A stretch of 64,000 nucleotides of DNA from Candidatus Gastranaerophilales bacterium (GTDB lineage: Bacteria > Cyanobacteriota > Vampirovibrionia > Gastranaerophilales > Gastranaerophilaceae), in contig CANQNW010000011.1 of the NCBI GenBank assembly GCA_947625305.1, forward strand, positions 1 through 64,000, read 5' to 3'. Made by a program: the position numbers and the translations under genes. Under the pieces are notes generated by a model, which was not told the origin of the DNA, ran no database searches, and worked only from the letters and a program-made list of their open reading frames with translations. Shown one piece after another: positions 27,789-37,499 of the stretch (position 1 is its first letter; the number at the start of each line of letters is the position of its first letter).

Positions 27789-29811
27789 TTTTTATCTTTA
27801 ATACTTCATATATATCAATAGGTTTTGATTTGCCTTTTATATTAACCTGACTAAGCTTGACGGTATCAATATAATCTTTTACATATTCATAAGTATATTG
27901 ACTTATTAAAAAAGAGGTCTTAAGTATACTGTTGTATGCTTCAATTCTTGATGCAAGATTTACATTATCACCAATAACCGTATATTCAAGCCGTTCTTCA
28001 GTTCCTATGTTTCCTGCAAAAACCTCTCCCGTATTAATACCAATACCTATTTCAATTCTGGGCTTTCCATCTTTAAGAAGTTTATCTCTAAGTATTTTAA
28101 CTTTTTCAGTCATTTCAAGTCCGCATTTTATGGCATTTAAAGCATGATTATCGTCTTTTATCGGTTCACCAAAGACAGCCAATGCGCCATCTCCCATATA
28201 TTTATTAATTACTCCGTTATACTTAGCTATTATAGGTTCTATTGTAGAAAAATATTCATTTAATATAGATGTTACGATTTGCGGTGAAAGATTTTCAGAC
28301 ATCTGTGTAAAGTTTCTGATATCAACAAATAATACTGTTACAGTGGTTCTGATACCGCCTAAATTAAGTTTATCAAGATTATTCAGAACAGTTTTCATAA
28401 CATCCTTTGAAACATATTTGCCCATGGCTTTTTTTATCATCTCTGAGGCTTTATCTGTCGTTATAATTGAATATAACTGTTTCAATATAGAGGCTGAACA
28501 CATTGTAATTATAGGAGTAAACGGAGGAATATATGTATTCATTAGATATTCAAAAATATAATATATAAAGTAAAGAGCAGAAAGTATCAATGCAAAAATA
28601 AAATTATATTTAAGTCTTTTAAATCCGAATAATATGAAAAGTGTAAATATTGAAGTAATAATTAATGTTGCATCAAATGGAGCCTCCGTTTTATAAGTAT
28701 TTTTGAGCATGTTGCTTAACATAACCGCATGTACATCAATATCAGCCTGTTTTGTAAGTACAGGTGTTTCACTGAGCTGTTCCCACACATTTTTATCGGC
28801 ATTTAATCCGATAATTACAATTTTATCTTTAAATTCATTAGGATTAATTTTTGGATTACCGCCTGATTGCAGGGCATAATATGATTCCAGCACGTCAATA
28901 GCGGAATATTTTTTATGTGAATAATAATTCCCTTGAGGATAGTACCAATTAAGTCTTGTATAAATTCCGACAACAGCATTATCAAGATTGTCAAAAGCTC
29001 TTTTGTATGAAATGGGGACTTTTAAAGTTTTACACTCATCATTACTGCATAAATATTTGTCATATAAAACAAACTCTCTATTTCCCGTATACATGGCATA
29101 AGCACTTAATGCAAGAGATGGATAGAGTTTATCGCCCATCTGAACAACAGGCATATAGCTTCTTAAAATGGTATCTTTGTCTTCAACAAGGATAGATGAT
29201 GCCAAATTATTAACACTATAGAGAAAATCCTTAGGCAGATTTACAACAGCCTTATAATTTGTATTTGGAATTTTAGTTCGATTATCTACAATATTAACAT
29301 TAATTTTGCTGTCAAAGAGCGGAATGTAATCAGAAGGCAATACATCGCCTGCAGCATTTGAATTTACAAATATAAAACTGTTAATCAGATTTTTTTTATC
29401 TTTAATATTATTATAAAAAATATAGTCTTTTTCGGGCTTGTAAGAATCAGGGAAAATAACTAAATTTTGAAAAACAATAGCCTTTGCACCCGCATAATCA
29501 TCAATATAATTAAATATATCGGCAAATAAATCTCTTGACCAAGGCCAATTGATTTTATCAGTTGAAACATCATCAACTGCAATTAATACAACTTTATCGG
29601 AGGAATAATTTTTTGATATTTTTGTAAAAACTTTTGTGCAAAAATCATTTACTCTGTTATCCAAAAAGTTCAGAGAAAAAATATATATTAAAGTTAATAT
29701 GAAAAATAAAAGAATTAGAGACGTTAATTTAGATTTAATATTTTTATACATAATAATAATTTTATCTTTTAAAGCGGAATTTGCAAAATTGTAAATATTC
29801 TCATGTGACAT
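27778..29811 (-). CDS. CHASE2-domain class III adenylate/guanylate cyclase
   Basis: About 677 residues from the ATG at 29811; the longer frame from 29871 would cover the pheT start. The N-terminal helix is followed by an extracytoplasmic CHASE2 sensor (residues about 60-370), three membrane helices, and a cyclase catalytic domain. TVLFVDIRNFTQM and INKYMGDGALAVFGEP carry the two metal-binding aspartates, and the lysine before YMGD is the residue linked to ATP in family members. IGIGINTGEVFAGNIG is also characteristic. It should make cAMP in response to an external signal. There is no clear Shine-Dalgarno, so the start is uncertain. A possible -10 (TATTAT) lies 12 bases upstream. Confidence 0.82.
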   Translation of the reverse strand: MSHENIYNFANSALKDKIIIMYKNIKSKLTSLILLFFILTLIYIFSLNFLDNRVNDFCTKVFTKISKNYSSDKVVLIAVDDVSTDKINWPWSRDLFADIFNYIDDYAGAKAIVFQNLVIFPDSYKPEKDYIFYNNIKDKKNLINSFIFVNSNAAGDVLPSDYIPLFDSKINVNIVDNRTKIPNTNYKAVVNLPKDFLYSVNNLASSILVEDKDTILRSYMPVVQMGDKLYPSLALSAYAMYTGNREFVLYDKYLCSNDECKTLKVPISYKRAFDNLDNAVVGIYTRLNWYYPQGNYYSHKKYSAIDVLESYYALQSGGNPKINPNEFKDKIVIIGLNADKNVWEQLSETPVLTKQADIDVHAVMLSNMLKNTYKTEAPFDATLIITSIFTLFILFGFKRLKYNFIFALILSALYFIYYIFEYLMNTYIPPFTPIITMCSASILKQLYSIITTDKASEMIKKAMGKYVSKDVMKTVLNNLDKLNLGGIRTTVTVLFVDIRNFTQMSENLSPQIVTSILNEYFSTIEPIIAKYNGVINKYMGDGALAVFGEPIKDDNHALNAIKCGLEMTEKVKILRDKLLKDGKPRIEIGIGINTGEVFAGNIGTEERLEYTVIGDNVNLASRIEAYNSILKTSFLISQYTYEYVKDYIDTVKLSQVNIKGKSKPIDIYEVLKIKNER

Positions 29812-29858
29812 TAAATTGTCTTTATAATAGAATAAATATGTATTAAGAGGGAAAAAAG

Positions 29859-32318
29859 ATGAAAATATCATTAGAATGGCTGAACGAATTTGTTGATATA
29901 ACAGATTTAACCGTAGAACAAATTGTACATGAGCTTACAATGAGCGGACTTGAAGTTGAAGATATTGAAAAGACGGGTGCAAAATTTACAAATATAATTA
30001 CCGCAAGAATAACAGCAATAAAAAATCATCCGAATGCAGATAAACTGCATTTAGTTGATGTTGATTTAGGAAATAACATAACAAAAACTGTTGTATGCGG
30101 GGCGCAAAATATTAAGGAAGGTCAAATTATTCCCTATGCCTCAGTAGGTTCTAAAGTGCTTTCAAGAAAAACGGGTGAGCAATATGAACTTACTCCTGCA
30201 ATTATAAGAGGAATAGAATCTCAAGGTATGCTATGTTCCCAAGATGAATTGGGATTAGAAAATATGCAGGAAGAAGACGGCATATTAATATTAAACAGAT
30301 TATTTTCTGATGATATTAAACTTGGAACTGATTTAGAGAAACTCTTAAATATAAAAGAAGATACTATAATAGATGTTTCACCCACCCCGAATAGAGGCGA
30401 TGAAATGTCAGTTATAGGTGTAGCAAGAGAGATTGCGTCATTATTTAATAAAAAGCTTAATTTTAAACATACTGATCTTAATATACAAGATGCAAAAGGA
30501 AAATTTGAAGTAGAAATTATAGATAAAGATACTTGCTGTTATTATTCAGCCGGTCTCTTAAATGATGTAGTTATAAAACCATCTCCCGAGTGGATGAAAA
30601 GAAGGCTTGAAGTATCAGGTATCCGTTCAATAAATAATGTAGTTGATATTACAAACTATGTTTTGCTTGAATACGGTCAGCCGCTGCATGCTTTTGATAA
30701 GGATAAATTAAACGGCTATATATGCGTAAGAAGAGCAAAAGAAGGTGAAAAACTTGTAACCCTTGACGGAATAGAAAGAACACTGACCAATGATACGGTT
30801 CTTTGTGCTACAAGAGAAGAGGGTGTTTGTATAGCGGGTGTTTTCGGCGGAGAAAATTCCGAAATTGATGAAAACACAAAAAATATTGTGCTTGAAAGCG
30901 CATACTTTGTTCCCCATACAAACAGAAAGAGTTCAAGAAGTATTGGCTACAGAAGTGAAGCCTGCGCAAGATTTGAAAGGGGAGTTGATATTGAAGCAAC
31001 AAAACCCGCACTTCTAAGAGCAATAGAACTTTTAAATAAATATGCCGATGCAAAGATTGAAGGTATAGTAGAAACAGGCAATAATAAACTTGATGATGTA
31101 ACAATAACTTTAAGATTTGCTCAGGTTAAAAGATTATTAGGCTGTGAAATAGATTCTGAAAGATGTATAGAAATACTTCAAAATTTAGGCTTTGAACTTC
31201 TCGGTAAAAATGATTCCGCAGCAAGATTTAAAACTCCAAGTTTCAGAATTAATGATGTTAAACAGGAGGTTGACTTAATTGAAGAAATAGCAAGAATATA
31301 CGGCTATGATAAAATTGAACCGTCACTTCCCAATAAAACTCAATCACCTGAAATATTAAAAGAAGCCAGATTACTGAAAAAAGTTAATAATTTGTTTTTA
31401 GGCTACGGATTTAACGAGGCAATGACTTCATCATTGATAGGTGAACCCTTGTTAAACCAATTCGGACTGCCTTACAAAAAAGAAGAGGCGGTATTTGTTC
31501 AAAATCCTCAGTCTGATGAACATACAATGTTAAGACAAACAACTATAGCAAATATTCTTGCAGCCTTGAAATCTAATTTTGATAACGGACAAAAAGATAT
31601 TTGGCTGTATGAACTTGGTAAAACATATTTTATTAAAGCACCCGCCACGCAAAAAGACAGCGGTGTTGAAGAAAATCAAATGATTTCAGGTGTAATTACG
31701 GGAGAAACAAATAATAATTTATGGAAAAAACTTCCAAAAGCAGATTTTTATACTTTAAAAGGCATAATGGAAAGTTTATTTGATTTGTTAAACTTATCCT
31801 CCAGAATAAAACTCTCTCCTGCTGATGACTGCGAATATTTACACCCCGGCAGAAGTGCTAAAGTTGTTATGCTCGGTAAAACTCCCGAAGTAATCGGATA
31901 CTTTGGAGAGATTTACCCGCTTTTAAAAGATAAATTAAAAATTAATCAGGATATATATTTATTTGAACTCAATCTGGGGAAACTTATTAATGCATGTCAG
32001 GTAAATACAGTAAAATATAAACCTCTTGCATTATATCCTGAAGTTCAAAGGGATATTTCATTTGCTATTGAAAAAAATATAACAAACGAACAAATTGTTC
32101 TTGCTATTAAAAAATCTGCCGATTCTAAACTGTTCAAAGGTGCAAATCTTTTTGATATATATGAAGGCGAACACATTCAAGACGGATTTAAGAGCATGGC
32201 ATACAGAATTACCCTTCAGGATGAAGAAAAAACTCTTACGGATGATGTAATTGATTTACAAATCAATACTATTAAATCGGGGTTAATGAAAAAGTTCCCG
32301 ACAATAACCTACAGATAA
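29859..32318 (+). CDS. pheT: Phenylalanine-tRNA ligase beta subunit
   Basis: An 819-residue subunit of the (alpha-beta)2 enzyme, close to the usual 800. The N-terminal EMAP-like tRNA-binding domain contains HPNADKLHLVDVDLG, the B3/4 editing domain follows, then the B5 domain (RFARVKRLLGC region), the catalytic-like fold with EVDLIEEIARIYGYDKI, and the C-terminal FDX-ACB domain (PLALYPEVQRDISF). No pheS is adjacent. The Shine-Dalgarno is AGAGGG. A TATAAT at 29823-29828 lies upstream. The transcript ends in a hairpin at 32321-32347. Confidence 0.95.
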   Translation: MKISLEWLNEFVDITDLTVEQIVHELTMSGLEVEDIEKTGAKFTNIITARITAIKNHPNADKLHLVDVDLGNNITKTVVCGAQNIKEGQIIPYASVGSKVLSRKTGEQYELTPAIIRGIESQGMLCSQDELGLENMQEEDGILILNRLFSDDIKLGTDLEKLLNIKEDTIIDVSPTPNRGDEMSVIGVAREIASLFNKKLNFKHTDLNIQDAKGKFEVEIIDKDTCCYYSAGLLNDVVIKPSPEWMKRRLEVSGIRSINNVVDITNYVLLEYGQPLHAFDKDKLNGYICVRRAKEGEKLVTLDGIERTLTNDTVLCATREEGVCIAGVFGGENSEIDENTKNIVLESAYFVPHTNRKSSRSIGYRSEACARFERGVDIEATKPALLRAIELLNKYADAKIEGIVETGNNKLDDVTITLRFAQVKRLLGCEIDSERCIEILQNLGFELLGKNDSAARFKTPSFRINDVKQEVDLIEEIARIYGYDKIEPSLPNKTQSPEILKEARLLKKVNNLFLGYGFNEAMTSSLIGEPLLNQFGLPYKKEEAVFVQNPQSDEHTMLRQTTIANILAALKSNFDNGQKDIWLYELGKTYFIKAPATQKDSGVEENQMISGVITGETNNNLWKKLPKADFYTLKGIMESLFDLLNLSSRIKLSPADDCEYLHPGRSAKVVMLGKTPEVIGYFGEIYPLLKDKLKINQDIYLFELNLGKLINACQVNTVKYKPLALYPEVQRDISFAIEKNITNEQIVLAIKKSADSKLFKGANLFDIYEGEHIQDGFKSMAYRITLQDEEKTLTDDVIDLQINTIKSGLMKKFPTITYR

Positions 32319-32320
32319 GA

Positions 32321-32347
32321 AAGACGGGGTTTAACCCGTTTTTTTAT
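32321..32347 (+). terminator. Intrinsic terminator after pheT
   Basis: ACGGG/CCCGT stem (32324-32328 and 32335-32339) with a six-base loop and a run of T residues, just after the pheT stop. Confidence 0.8.
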
Positions 32348-32433
32348 GGGAAAATACTCAACAAATAAACATACCATACAAAATAATTTATTAATAAAAA
32401 TTGTATCATAACGTAATAATTGAATAAAAATTC

Positions 32434-32461
32434 TTGAAATCGAAAAGTAAACGAATATAAT
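32434..32461 (+). promoter_or_regulatory. Sigma-70-type promoter for the Cys-rich small gene
   Basis: TTGAAA at 32434-32439, a 16-base spacer, TATAAT at 32456-32461. A start near 32468 would give a leader of about 75 bases before the GTG at 32544. The leader contains a short inverted repeat (TACAT/ATGTA). Confidence 0.6.
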
Positions 32462-32543
32462 AATAAATATATTAGGGAATATACATGCGAAAAAAATGTA
32501 CATTAATTAATATTTTTGGGGATAAATCAAGGAGGAAATTCTA

Positions 32544-32762
32544 GTGCTTAGAAGCAGAGATATGGGCAGATCCATTGCAGTTAGAAGGTGGACTAATACC
32601 GCCTTAGAATGCTACAAAAGAGGATGTGTTTGTGAAGGATGTTTTTATACGGACTTTTTTAACGGTACATCACAAAAATGCCAGATGAAAGCATCCGTGT
32701 TAGAATTGGTGAGAGTATTGGGTAAACCGAATGTAGAAATACAGCAGGTTTTGGTAGATTAA
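32544..32762 (+). CDS. Small cysteine-rich protein of unknown function
   Basis: A 72-residue protein with a GTG start. The perfect AAGGAGG at 32529-32535, 8 bases upstream, supports it. Cysteines lie at residues 23, 28, 30, 33 and 46 (ECYKRGCVCEGCFY), a spacing suited to metal or Fe-S binding, followed by a leucine- and valine-rich helix (SVLELVRVLG). There is no signal peptide. It is flanked by its own promoter and terminator, so it is a separate transcription unit. I do not recognise the family. It could be a zinc-finger-like regulator or a redox protein. Confidence 0.7.
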   Translation: MLRSRDMGRSIAVRRWTNTALECYKRGCVCEGCFYTDFFNGTSQKCQMKASVLELVRVLGKPNVEIQQVLVD

Positions 32763-32778
32763 TTTAATAATGAAAAAT

Positions 32779-32809
32779 TAAAAACTCCCATTTTTCGGGA
32801 GTTTTTCTT
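32779..32809. terminator. Bidirectional intrinsic terminator
   Basis: AAAAACTCCC and GGGAGTTTTT arms around a short loop, with T-tracts on both strands. It lies between the Cys-rich small gene and the convergent symporter gene. Confidence 0.85.
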
Positions 32810-32832
32810 TTACATAGTTATAATATAAATTC

Positions 32833-34164
32833 TTAAATAATTTCTTTATATTGGTCTGTATTATTTAATAAATCATAGTTGATTTCATTTTCGTTATCGG
32901 CAATAACAGCTGCAACAACAGCATCACTTGCAACGTTAACCGTTGTTCTAATCATATCAACAACTCTGTCTATTGCAAATAAGAACGCGAACCCTTCAAC
33001 CAGCTGCTGAGGTGTTAATCCTAAACCGTTTAATACAAGTGCTATTGTAATTAACCCTGCTCCGGGGATTCCTGCAGAAGTTGAAGATGCAATTATAGCT
33101 AATACCATTATTTGTATAATCTGAATAGGATCTAAAGCAACTCCGTATGCTTGAGTTAAGAATATAACGGCAACGGTTTGAAATAGAGCAGTACCATCCA
33201 TATTCAATGTTGCGCCTAACGGAAGAACAAAACTGCAAACCTTATGAGATATACCTCTTTTTTCACAGCATGCAATAGTTAAAGGTAATGTCGCACTGCT
33301 GCTTGCCGTACCGAATGCTACAAGCAAAGCTTCAATAATAGCCGTGTAAAAATTACCGATAGGCACTTTACTAAAGAATTTAAGTATAAGCGGATATATA
33401 ACAAAAAATTGTATACAAAAACCAATAAACACAACACCTAAAAACTTAGATATTGTATTAAATATGCTTAAACCGAATGATGAAACAGCAACCGTAGTTA
33501 AAGCAAAAATACCGGGGGCTGCAAATATCATAATCCAATCTGTAACTTTCATTGTTGCTGCAAATATTGATTCAAAAAATGAAACGATTGGCCTATTAAT
33601 TTCACCTACTTTTGATAAAGCAAGCGAGAAGATTAAAGCAAAGAATATAATAGGAATCATTTCACCTTTAGCTAGTGATTCTAAAGGATTTTGAGGAATC
33701 ATATTTAAAAATAAGTTGCCAAGCTGACCTCTTTGCTCTGACAAAACCGTATCAACCTGATTTTGAATTTCAAGAGCTGAAGTTTGGCTTATAAATTCCT
33801 GAACACCAACCCCGGGTTTAATAGCTAATACTAAGAAACATCCGATTAAAACAGCGGCAATCGTAATTAGTGCATAATAAAATATCATTCTTTTACCGAA
33901 TTTACCGATTTGTTTGCTGTCTCCTATACTTGATATACCTACAACTATTGCAGAGCATACAAGAGGAATAACAATCATTTGTATAACTCTTATAAATGCC
34001 TGACCCACAATATTTAATACTTTAACAAACGGAACAAGAATTCCCGGATTTTCGTGAATATAATTACCGAATATAATACCTGCAATAATTGCTATAAATA
34101 TATGCCAGTTTCTTTTAATACCCAGTCCGACTGCAACAAATAATGTTTGTAAGTGTAATTTCAT
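32833..34164 (-). CDS. Dicarboxylate/amino acid:cation symporter (DAACS family)
   Basis: A 443-residue inner membrane carrier of the GltP/DctA (SLC1-like) family with about eight helices and two re-entrant loops. The loop motif TASSSATLPLTIACCE (SSSS-type hairpin), LGATLNMDGTALFQ (NMDGT, cation and substrate site) and SAGIPGAGLI (hairpin 2) are all present. IDRVVDMIRTTVNVASDAVVA holds the substrate-binding aspartate, arginine and asparagine. It imports glutamate, aspartate or C4-dicarboxylates with Na+ or H+. The Shine-Dalgarno is AAGAGG. Confidence 0.92.
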   Translation of the reverse strand: MKLHLQTLFVAVGLGIKRNWHIFIAIIAGIIFGNYIHENPGILVPFVKVLNIVGQAFIRVIQMIVIPLVCSAIVVGISSIGDSKQIGKFGKRMIFYYALITIAAVLIGCFLVLAIKPGVGVQEFISQTSALEIQNQVDTVLSEQRGQLGNLFLNMIPQNPLESLAKGEMIPIIFFALIFSLALSKVGEINRPIVSFFESIFAATMKVTDWIMIFAAPGIFALTTVAVSSFGLSIFNTISKFLGVVFIGFCIQFFVIYPLILKFFSKVPIGNFYTAIIEALLVAFGTASSSATLPLTIACCEKRGISHKVCSFVLPLGATLNMDGTALFQTVAVIFLTQAYGVALDPIQIIQIMVLAIIASSTSAGIPGAGLITIALVLNGLGLTPQQLVEGFAFLFAIDRVVDMIRTTVNVASDAVVAAVIADNENEINYDLLNNTDQYKEII

Positions 34165-34185
34165 AATAACCTCTTATTCATACTG

Positions 34186-34206
34186 AATTGTACTAATTGT
34201 ACAATT
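34186..34206. repeat. Perfect 8-bp-arm palindrome between symporter and murC
   Basis: AATTGTAC-TAATT-GTACAATT. It lies 22 bases upstream of the symporter start codon, between two divergent genes. The half site ATTGTAC is also directly repeated. It may be an operator for the symporter gene. Confidence 0.5.
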
Positions 34207-34277
34207 ATTTAATAAATAATTCAACAGTTTATATTTTTATAATAAAATGTAAATAAATATATTTCATGGTGGATATT

Positions 34278-35687
34278 ATGGAGATTAGGGATAAGAAATT
34301 TCATTTTATAGCGATTGGCGGTGTGGGAATGAGCGCGCTGGCTAAATATCTGGTCGAATGCGGTGCGACTGTTAGCGGTTCTGATATACAAGAGAGTAAA
34401 TACACTCACTTGCTTGAAAAATTGGGAATAAAAGTTTCAATCGGACATAATGCCGATTTAATTGAAAAAGATATGATTATTACAGCCAGCAGTGCCATTA
34501 AAGAAACTAATCCCGAAATAATAAGAGCAAAAGAACTCGGTCTTAAAATATATCACCGCTCAGATATACTAAAAATGATATCGGATGAATTTTCTGCAAG
34601 GGAAAATGCATTTTTTATTGGGTTTTCAGGAACTCACGGAAAAACAACAACAAGCGGTCTTGCTTCTTATGTATTATATAATGCCGGTTTAAATCCTTCT
34701 TTTGTAACAGGCGGAATAATACCTGATATCAATACAAACGGGAATTATAACGGTGATAAATATTTTATAGCCGAACTTGATGAATCTGACGGAACAATAG
34801 AAAAGTATTCAACTGATGCTGCAGTTATTAACAATATGGATGAAGACCATCTTGACCATTATAAAAACGGTTTTGACGATATAGCGGATACTTTTAACAA
34901 GTATCTTTCAAATAAACCAAATCAAAAGGTTATAATTAATATTGATAATGAAGGCAATCAAAAATTTATAAAAAAATATCCGAAATATAATTATATAACC
35001 TTCGGATTAAGAAATGCCGACTATACTGCTGAAAATATTAAATATGAAGGCTTTGGCTCCGAATTTGAAGTTTATTTTAAGGGCAAATTTGAAACGAAAT
35101 TAAAACTTTCAATAATCGGTGAACATAACATCTATAATGCTTTAGCCGTATATGCCTCATTAAATGAAACAGGAATTAAAGTAAATGAATTGACAAAATA
35201 TTTTGAAAGTTTCAGTGGAATGGGAAGAAGATTTCAAAAAACAGGTGAATTTAACGGAATAAAATTATTTGACGACTATGCACATCATCCGCATGAAATA
35301 ATGACTACACTTGAAGGGATACATAAAGCATCCGAAACTAACAGAGTTGTAGCAATATTTCAACCGCACAGATACACAAGACTTAATGCACTTTGGGAGG
35401 AATTTAAAAATGCTTTTGAAAATGCAGATTTATTAATAGCAACAAATGTATATCCCGCAGGCGAAAGCGAAATACAAGGTGTAAATTCCGAAAACTTTAT
35501 AAAAGAAGTTAATCATTCAAATGCAATATTTATATCGGGTGATATGTGTGAATGTGCAAAAAAAATATATCCCTTGTTAAAAAATAATGATATAGTTATA
35601 ACATTGGGAGCAGGGGATATAACAAAATTAGGCGGTTTAATATCTGAAGAACATAAAAGGGTTTGTCTTGACGCAAATATTAAATAA
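34278..35687 (+). CDS. murC: UDP-N-acetylmuramate--L-alanine ligase
   Basis: Cytoplasmic peptidoglycan ligase of 469 residues. FIAIGGVGMSALA is the N-terminal UDP-binding loop, FSGTHGKTTTSGL the ATP P-loop, and DDYAHHPHEI the conserved motif of MurC. An in-frame ATG at 34266 lacks a Shine-Dalgarno, whereas GGTGG precedes the ATG at 34278 by about 7 bases, so the latter is preferred. It overlaps murB by 20 bases. This begins a murC-murB-ddl-ftsQ cluster, and its usual neighbours murG and ftsA/ftsZ are not in the window. Confidence 0.95.
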   Translation: MEIRDKKFHFIAIGGVGMSALAKYLVECGATVSGSDIQESKYTHLLEKLGIKVSIGHNADLIEKDMIITASSAIKETNPEIIRAKELGLKIYHRSDILKMISDEFSARENAFFIGFSGTHGKTTTSGLASYVLYNAGLNPSFVTGGIIPDINTNGNYNGDKYFIAELDESDGTIEKYSTDAAVINNMDEDHLDHYKNGFDDIADTFNKYLSNKPNQKVIINIDNEGNQKFIKKYPKYNYITFGLRNADYTAENIKYEGFGSEFEVYFKGKFETKLKLSIIGEHNIYNALAVYASLNETGIKVNELTKYFESFSGMGRRFQKTGEFNGIKLFDDYAHHPHEIMTTLEGIHKASETNRVVAIFQPHRYTRLNALWEEFKNAFENADLLIATNVYPAGESEIQGVNSENFIKEVNHSNAIFISGDMCECAKKIYPLLKNNDIVITLGAGDITKLGGLISEEHKRVCLDANIK

Positions 35688-36579
35688 CTATAATGTTAAA
35701 AATGATACAACATTTAAAATCGGAGGATGTATAAAAAAAGCGGCATTCCCTGAAAGTGTTGAGGAATTAATACAGCTTTTACAATCAGGCGAATATGATA
35801 TGGTATTAGGGAGCTGTTCAAATGTTTTATTTTCTTCAGATGGTGTTGATAAAAAAATTATTTTTACAAAGAATTTAAAAAATTACAGTTTTGAAGGAAA
35901 TATTTTAAAAACCGAATGCGGAGTAAAAGGGCCTTTAATATCAAAAGAGTGCCAAAAACTGGGTTTATCAGGGTTTGAATTTTTAATAGGTTTCCCCGGG
36001 AGTTTTGGCGGAATGATATGTATGAATGCCTCCGCTCATAATCAGGCAATATCTGATAAATTTGTAAAATGCAGAGTTTTTGATACTCGTACAAACCGAG
36101 TAATTTCATTAAATAAAGAAGAAATGCAATTTTCATACAGAAATTCCGTTGTTTCAAAAAATAAATATATTGTACTTGATGCCGAATTTAAATTAGATAA
36201 CGGAAATCAAGAAAATATTGATGAAATTATGAAAAGGAACATTGAATTCAGACATGAAAGGCAGCCCTCACTGACATTAGGTAATGCAGGGAGCATATTC
36301 AAAAATCCCTCAAACGATTCAGCCGGCAGACTTCTTGATTTATGCGAAATGAAAGGAGTAAAAGAGGGCGGTGCTATGGTTTTTGAAAAGCACGCAAACT
36401 TTATATTAAATTATAATAATGCAACATCGCTAGATGTTTTAACATTAATGTATAAAATGTTTTCAAAAGTAAGAGAAAAATATACAATAAAATTAACACC
36501 CGAAATTATTTTTATAGGCAGCAAAGAAACGGAAGAACAGAGATTATGGGATATAATGACGGAAGAAAATATTCATTAG
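35668..36579 (+). CDS. murB: UDP-N-acetylenolpyruvoylglucosamine reductase
   Basis: FAD enzyme of 303 residues that reduces UDP-GlcNAc-enolpyruvate to UDP-MurNAc. NDTTFKIGG starts the FAD domain, GSCSNVLFS and GFPGSFGG are FAD-contact loops, FSYRNSV holds the catalytic tyrosine-arginine segment and GNAGSIFKNP contains the serine that donates the proton (type II MurB). The TTG start at 35668 has an AAGGG upstream and overlaps murC by 20 bases. The stop overlaps the ddl start by 34 bases. Confidence 0.93.
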   Translation: MTQILNNYNVKNDTTFKIGGCIKKAAFPESVEELIQLLQSGEYDMVLGSCSNVLFSSDGVDKKIIFTKNLKNYSFEGNILKTECGVKGPLISKECQKLGLSGFEFLIGFPGSFGGMICMNASAHNQAISDKFVKCRVFDTRTNRVISLNKEEMQFSYRNSVVSKNKYIVLDAEFKLDNGNQENIDEIMKRNIEFRHERQPSLTLGNAGSIFKNPSNDSAGRLLDLCEMKGVKEGGAMVFEKHANFILNYNNATSLDVLTLMYKMFSKVREKYTIKLTPEIIFIGSKETEEQRLWDIMTEENIH

Positions 36580-37499
36580 ATTCAAAAATTGCGGTATTAT
36601 GCGCAGGACTTTCAAGCGAAAGGGAAGTATCAATAAGGTCAGGAAGAAATGTTTTTGAAGCATTAAAAAGACTGGGATATAAAAACAGCGAACTTATATA
36701 TGTTGATGAAAATATTGCCCAAACGTTAAAAGAAAAGAAACCTGATGTCGTTTATAATGCACTGCATGGCAAATACGGGGAAGATGGCTGTGTACAGGGA
36801 GTACTTGAAATACTAAAAATCGAATACACGGGCTGCGGAGTAATGTCAAGCGGTATAACAATGAATAAAGAGTATACAAAAAGGATTTTGTCGACGAATA
36901 AAAAAATTATAATGGCTAAATCAGCCTTTATTCAAAAGGGAGAAGACATATACGAAAAAACTAAAGATTTAACATATCCTTTATTCATAAAACCCGTCAG
37001 TGAAGGCTCCAGCTTCGGAATGACTAAAGTTAATACAAAAGATGAATTAAAATCTGCATATGATACAGCAGTAAAATATAATGACGATGTTCTTGCGGAA
37101 GAATTTATAGACGGATTTTTTGTAACGGTCGGGGTTTTAGAAAAGAATAATAAACCGTTTGCCACGGAAATTCTTGAAATCAGACCAAAAACGGAATGGT
37201 ACGATTTTGAGGCAAAATATACAAGCGGAATGTCTGATTTTATACTTCCTGCTAATTTATCTTCAGACTTGACTAAACTTGTTAAGGAAATATCTGTTGA
37301 AGCATTTAATACAGCAGGATGCAGAGGGGTATCAAGAATTGACTTTATGATAAAAGATAATGTTCCGTATTTACTTGAAATAAATACAAGCCCCGGAATG
37401 ACAGATATAAGTGATTTGCCTGCTCAGGCAAAAGCATGCGGAATCAGCTATGATGAACTTGTATTACTAATATTAAACAGTGCGGGATTAAATAAATAA
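36546..37499 (+). CDS. ddl: D-alanine--D-alanine ligase
   Basis: ATP-grasp ligase of 317 residues. LCAGLSSEREVSIRSG is the N-terminal substrate loop, KPVSEGSSFGMTKV the ATP-grasp loop, and YDFEAKYTSG the omega loop. The EAKY there keeps the tyrosine equivalent to E. coli Tyr216, which marks D-Ala-D-Ala rather than D-Ala-D-Lac specificity. LEINTSPGMTDISDLP ends with the Mg-binding acidic pair. It overlaps murB by 34 bases and shares an ATG/TAA overlap with ftsQ. Confidence 0.95.
   Translation: MGYNDGRKYSLDSKIAVLCAGLSSEREVSIRSGRNVFEALKRLGYKNSELIYVDENIAQTLKEKKPDVVYNALHGKYGEDGCVQGVLEILKIEYTGCGVMSSGITMNKEYTKRILSTNKKIIMAKSAFIQKGEDIYEKTKDLTYPLFIKPVSEGSSFGMTKVNTKDELKSAYDTAVKYNDDVLAEEFIDGFFVTVGVLEKNNKPFATEILEIRPKTEWYDFEAKYTSGMSDFILPANLSSDLTKLVKEISVEAFNTAGCRGVSRIDFMIKDNVPYLLEINTSPGMTDISDLPAQAKACGISYDELVLLILNSAGLNK

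Noticed and set aside
32309-32503. 64-residue minus-strand frame
   Set aside because: Overlaps the pheT terminator and promoter of the Cys-rich gene, has an unusual composition (mostly Ile, Phe, Val) and no ribosome binding site.
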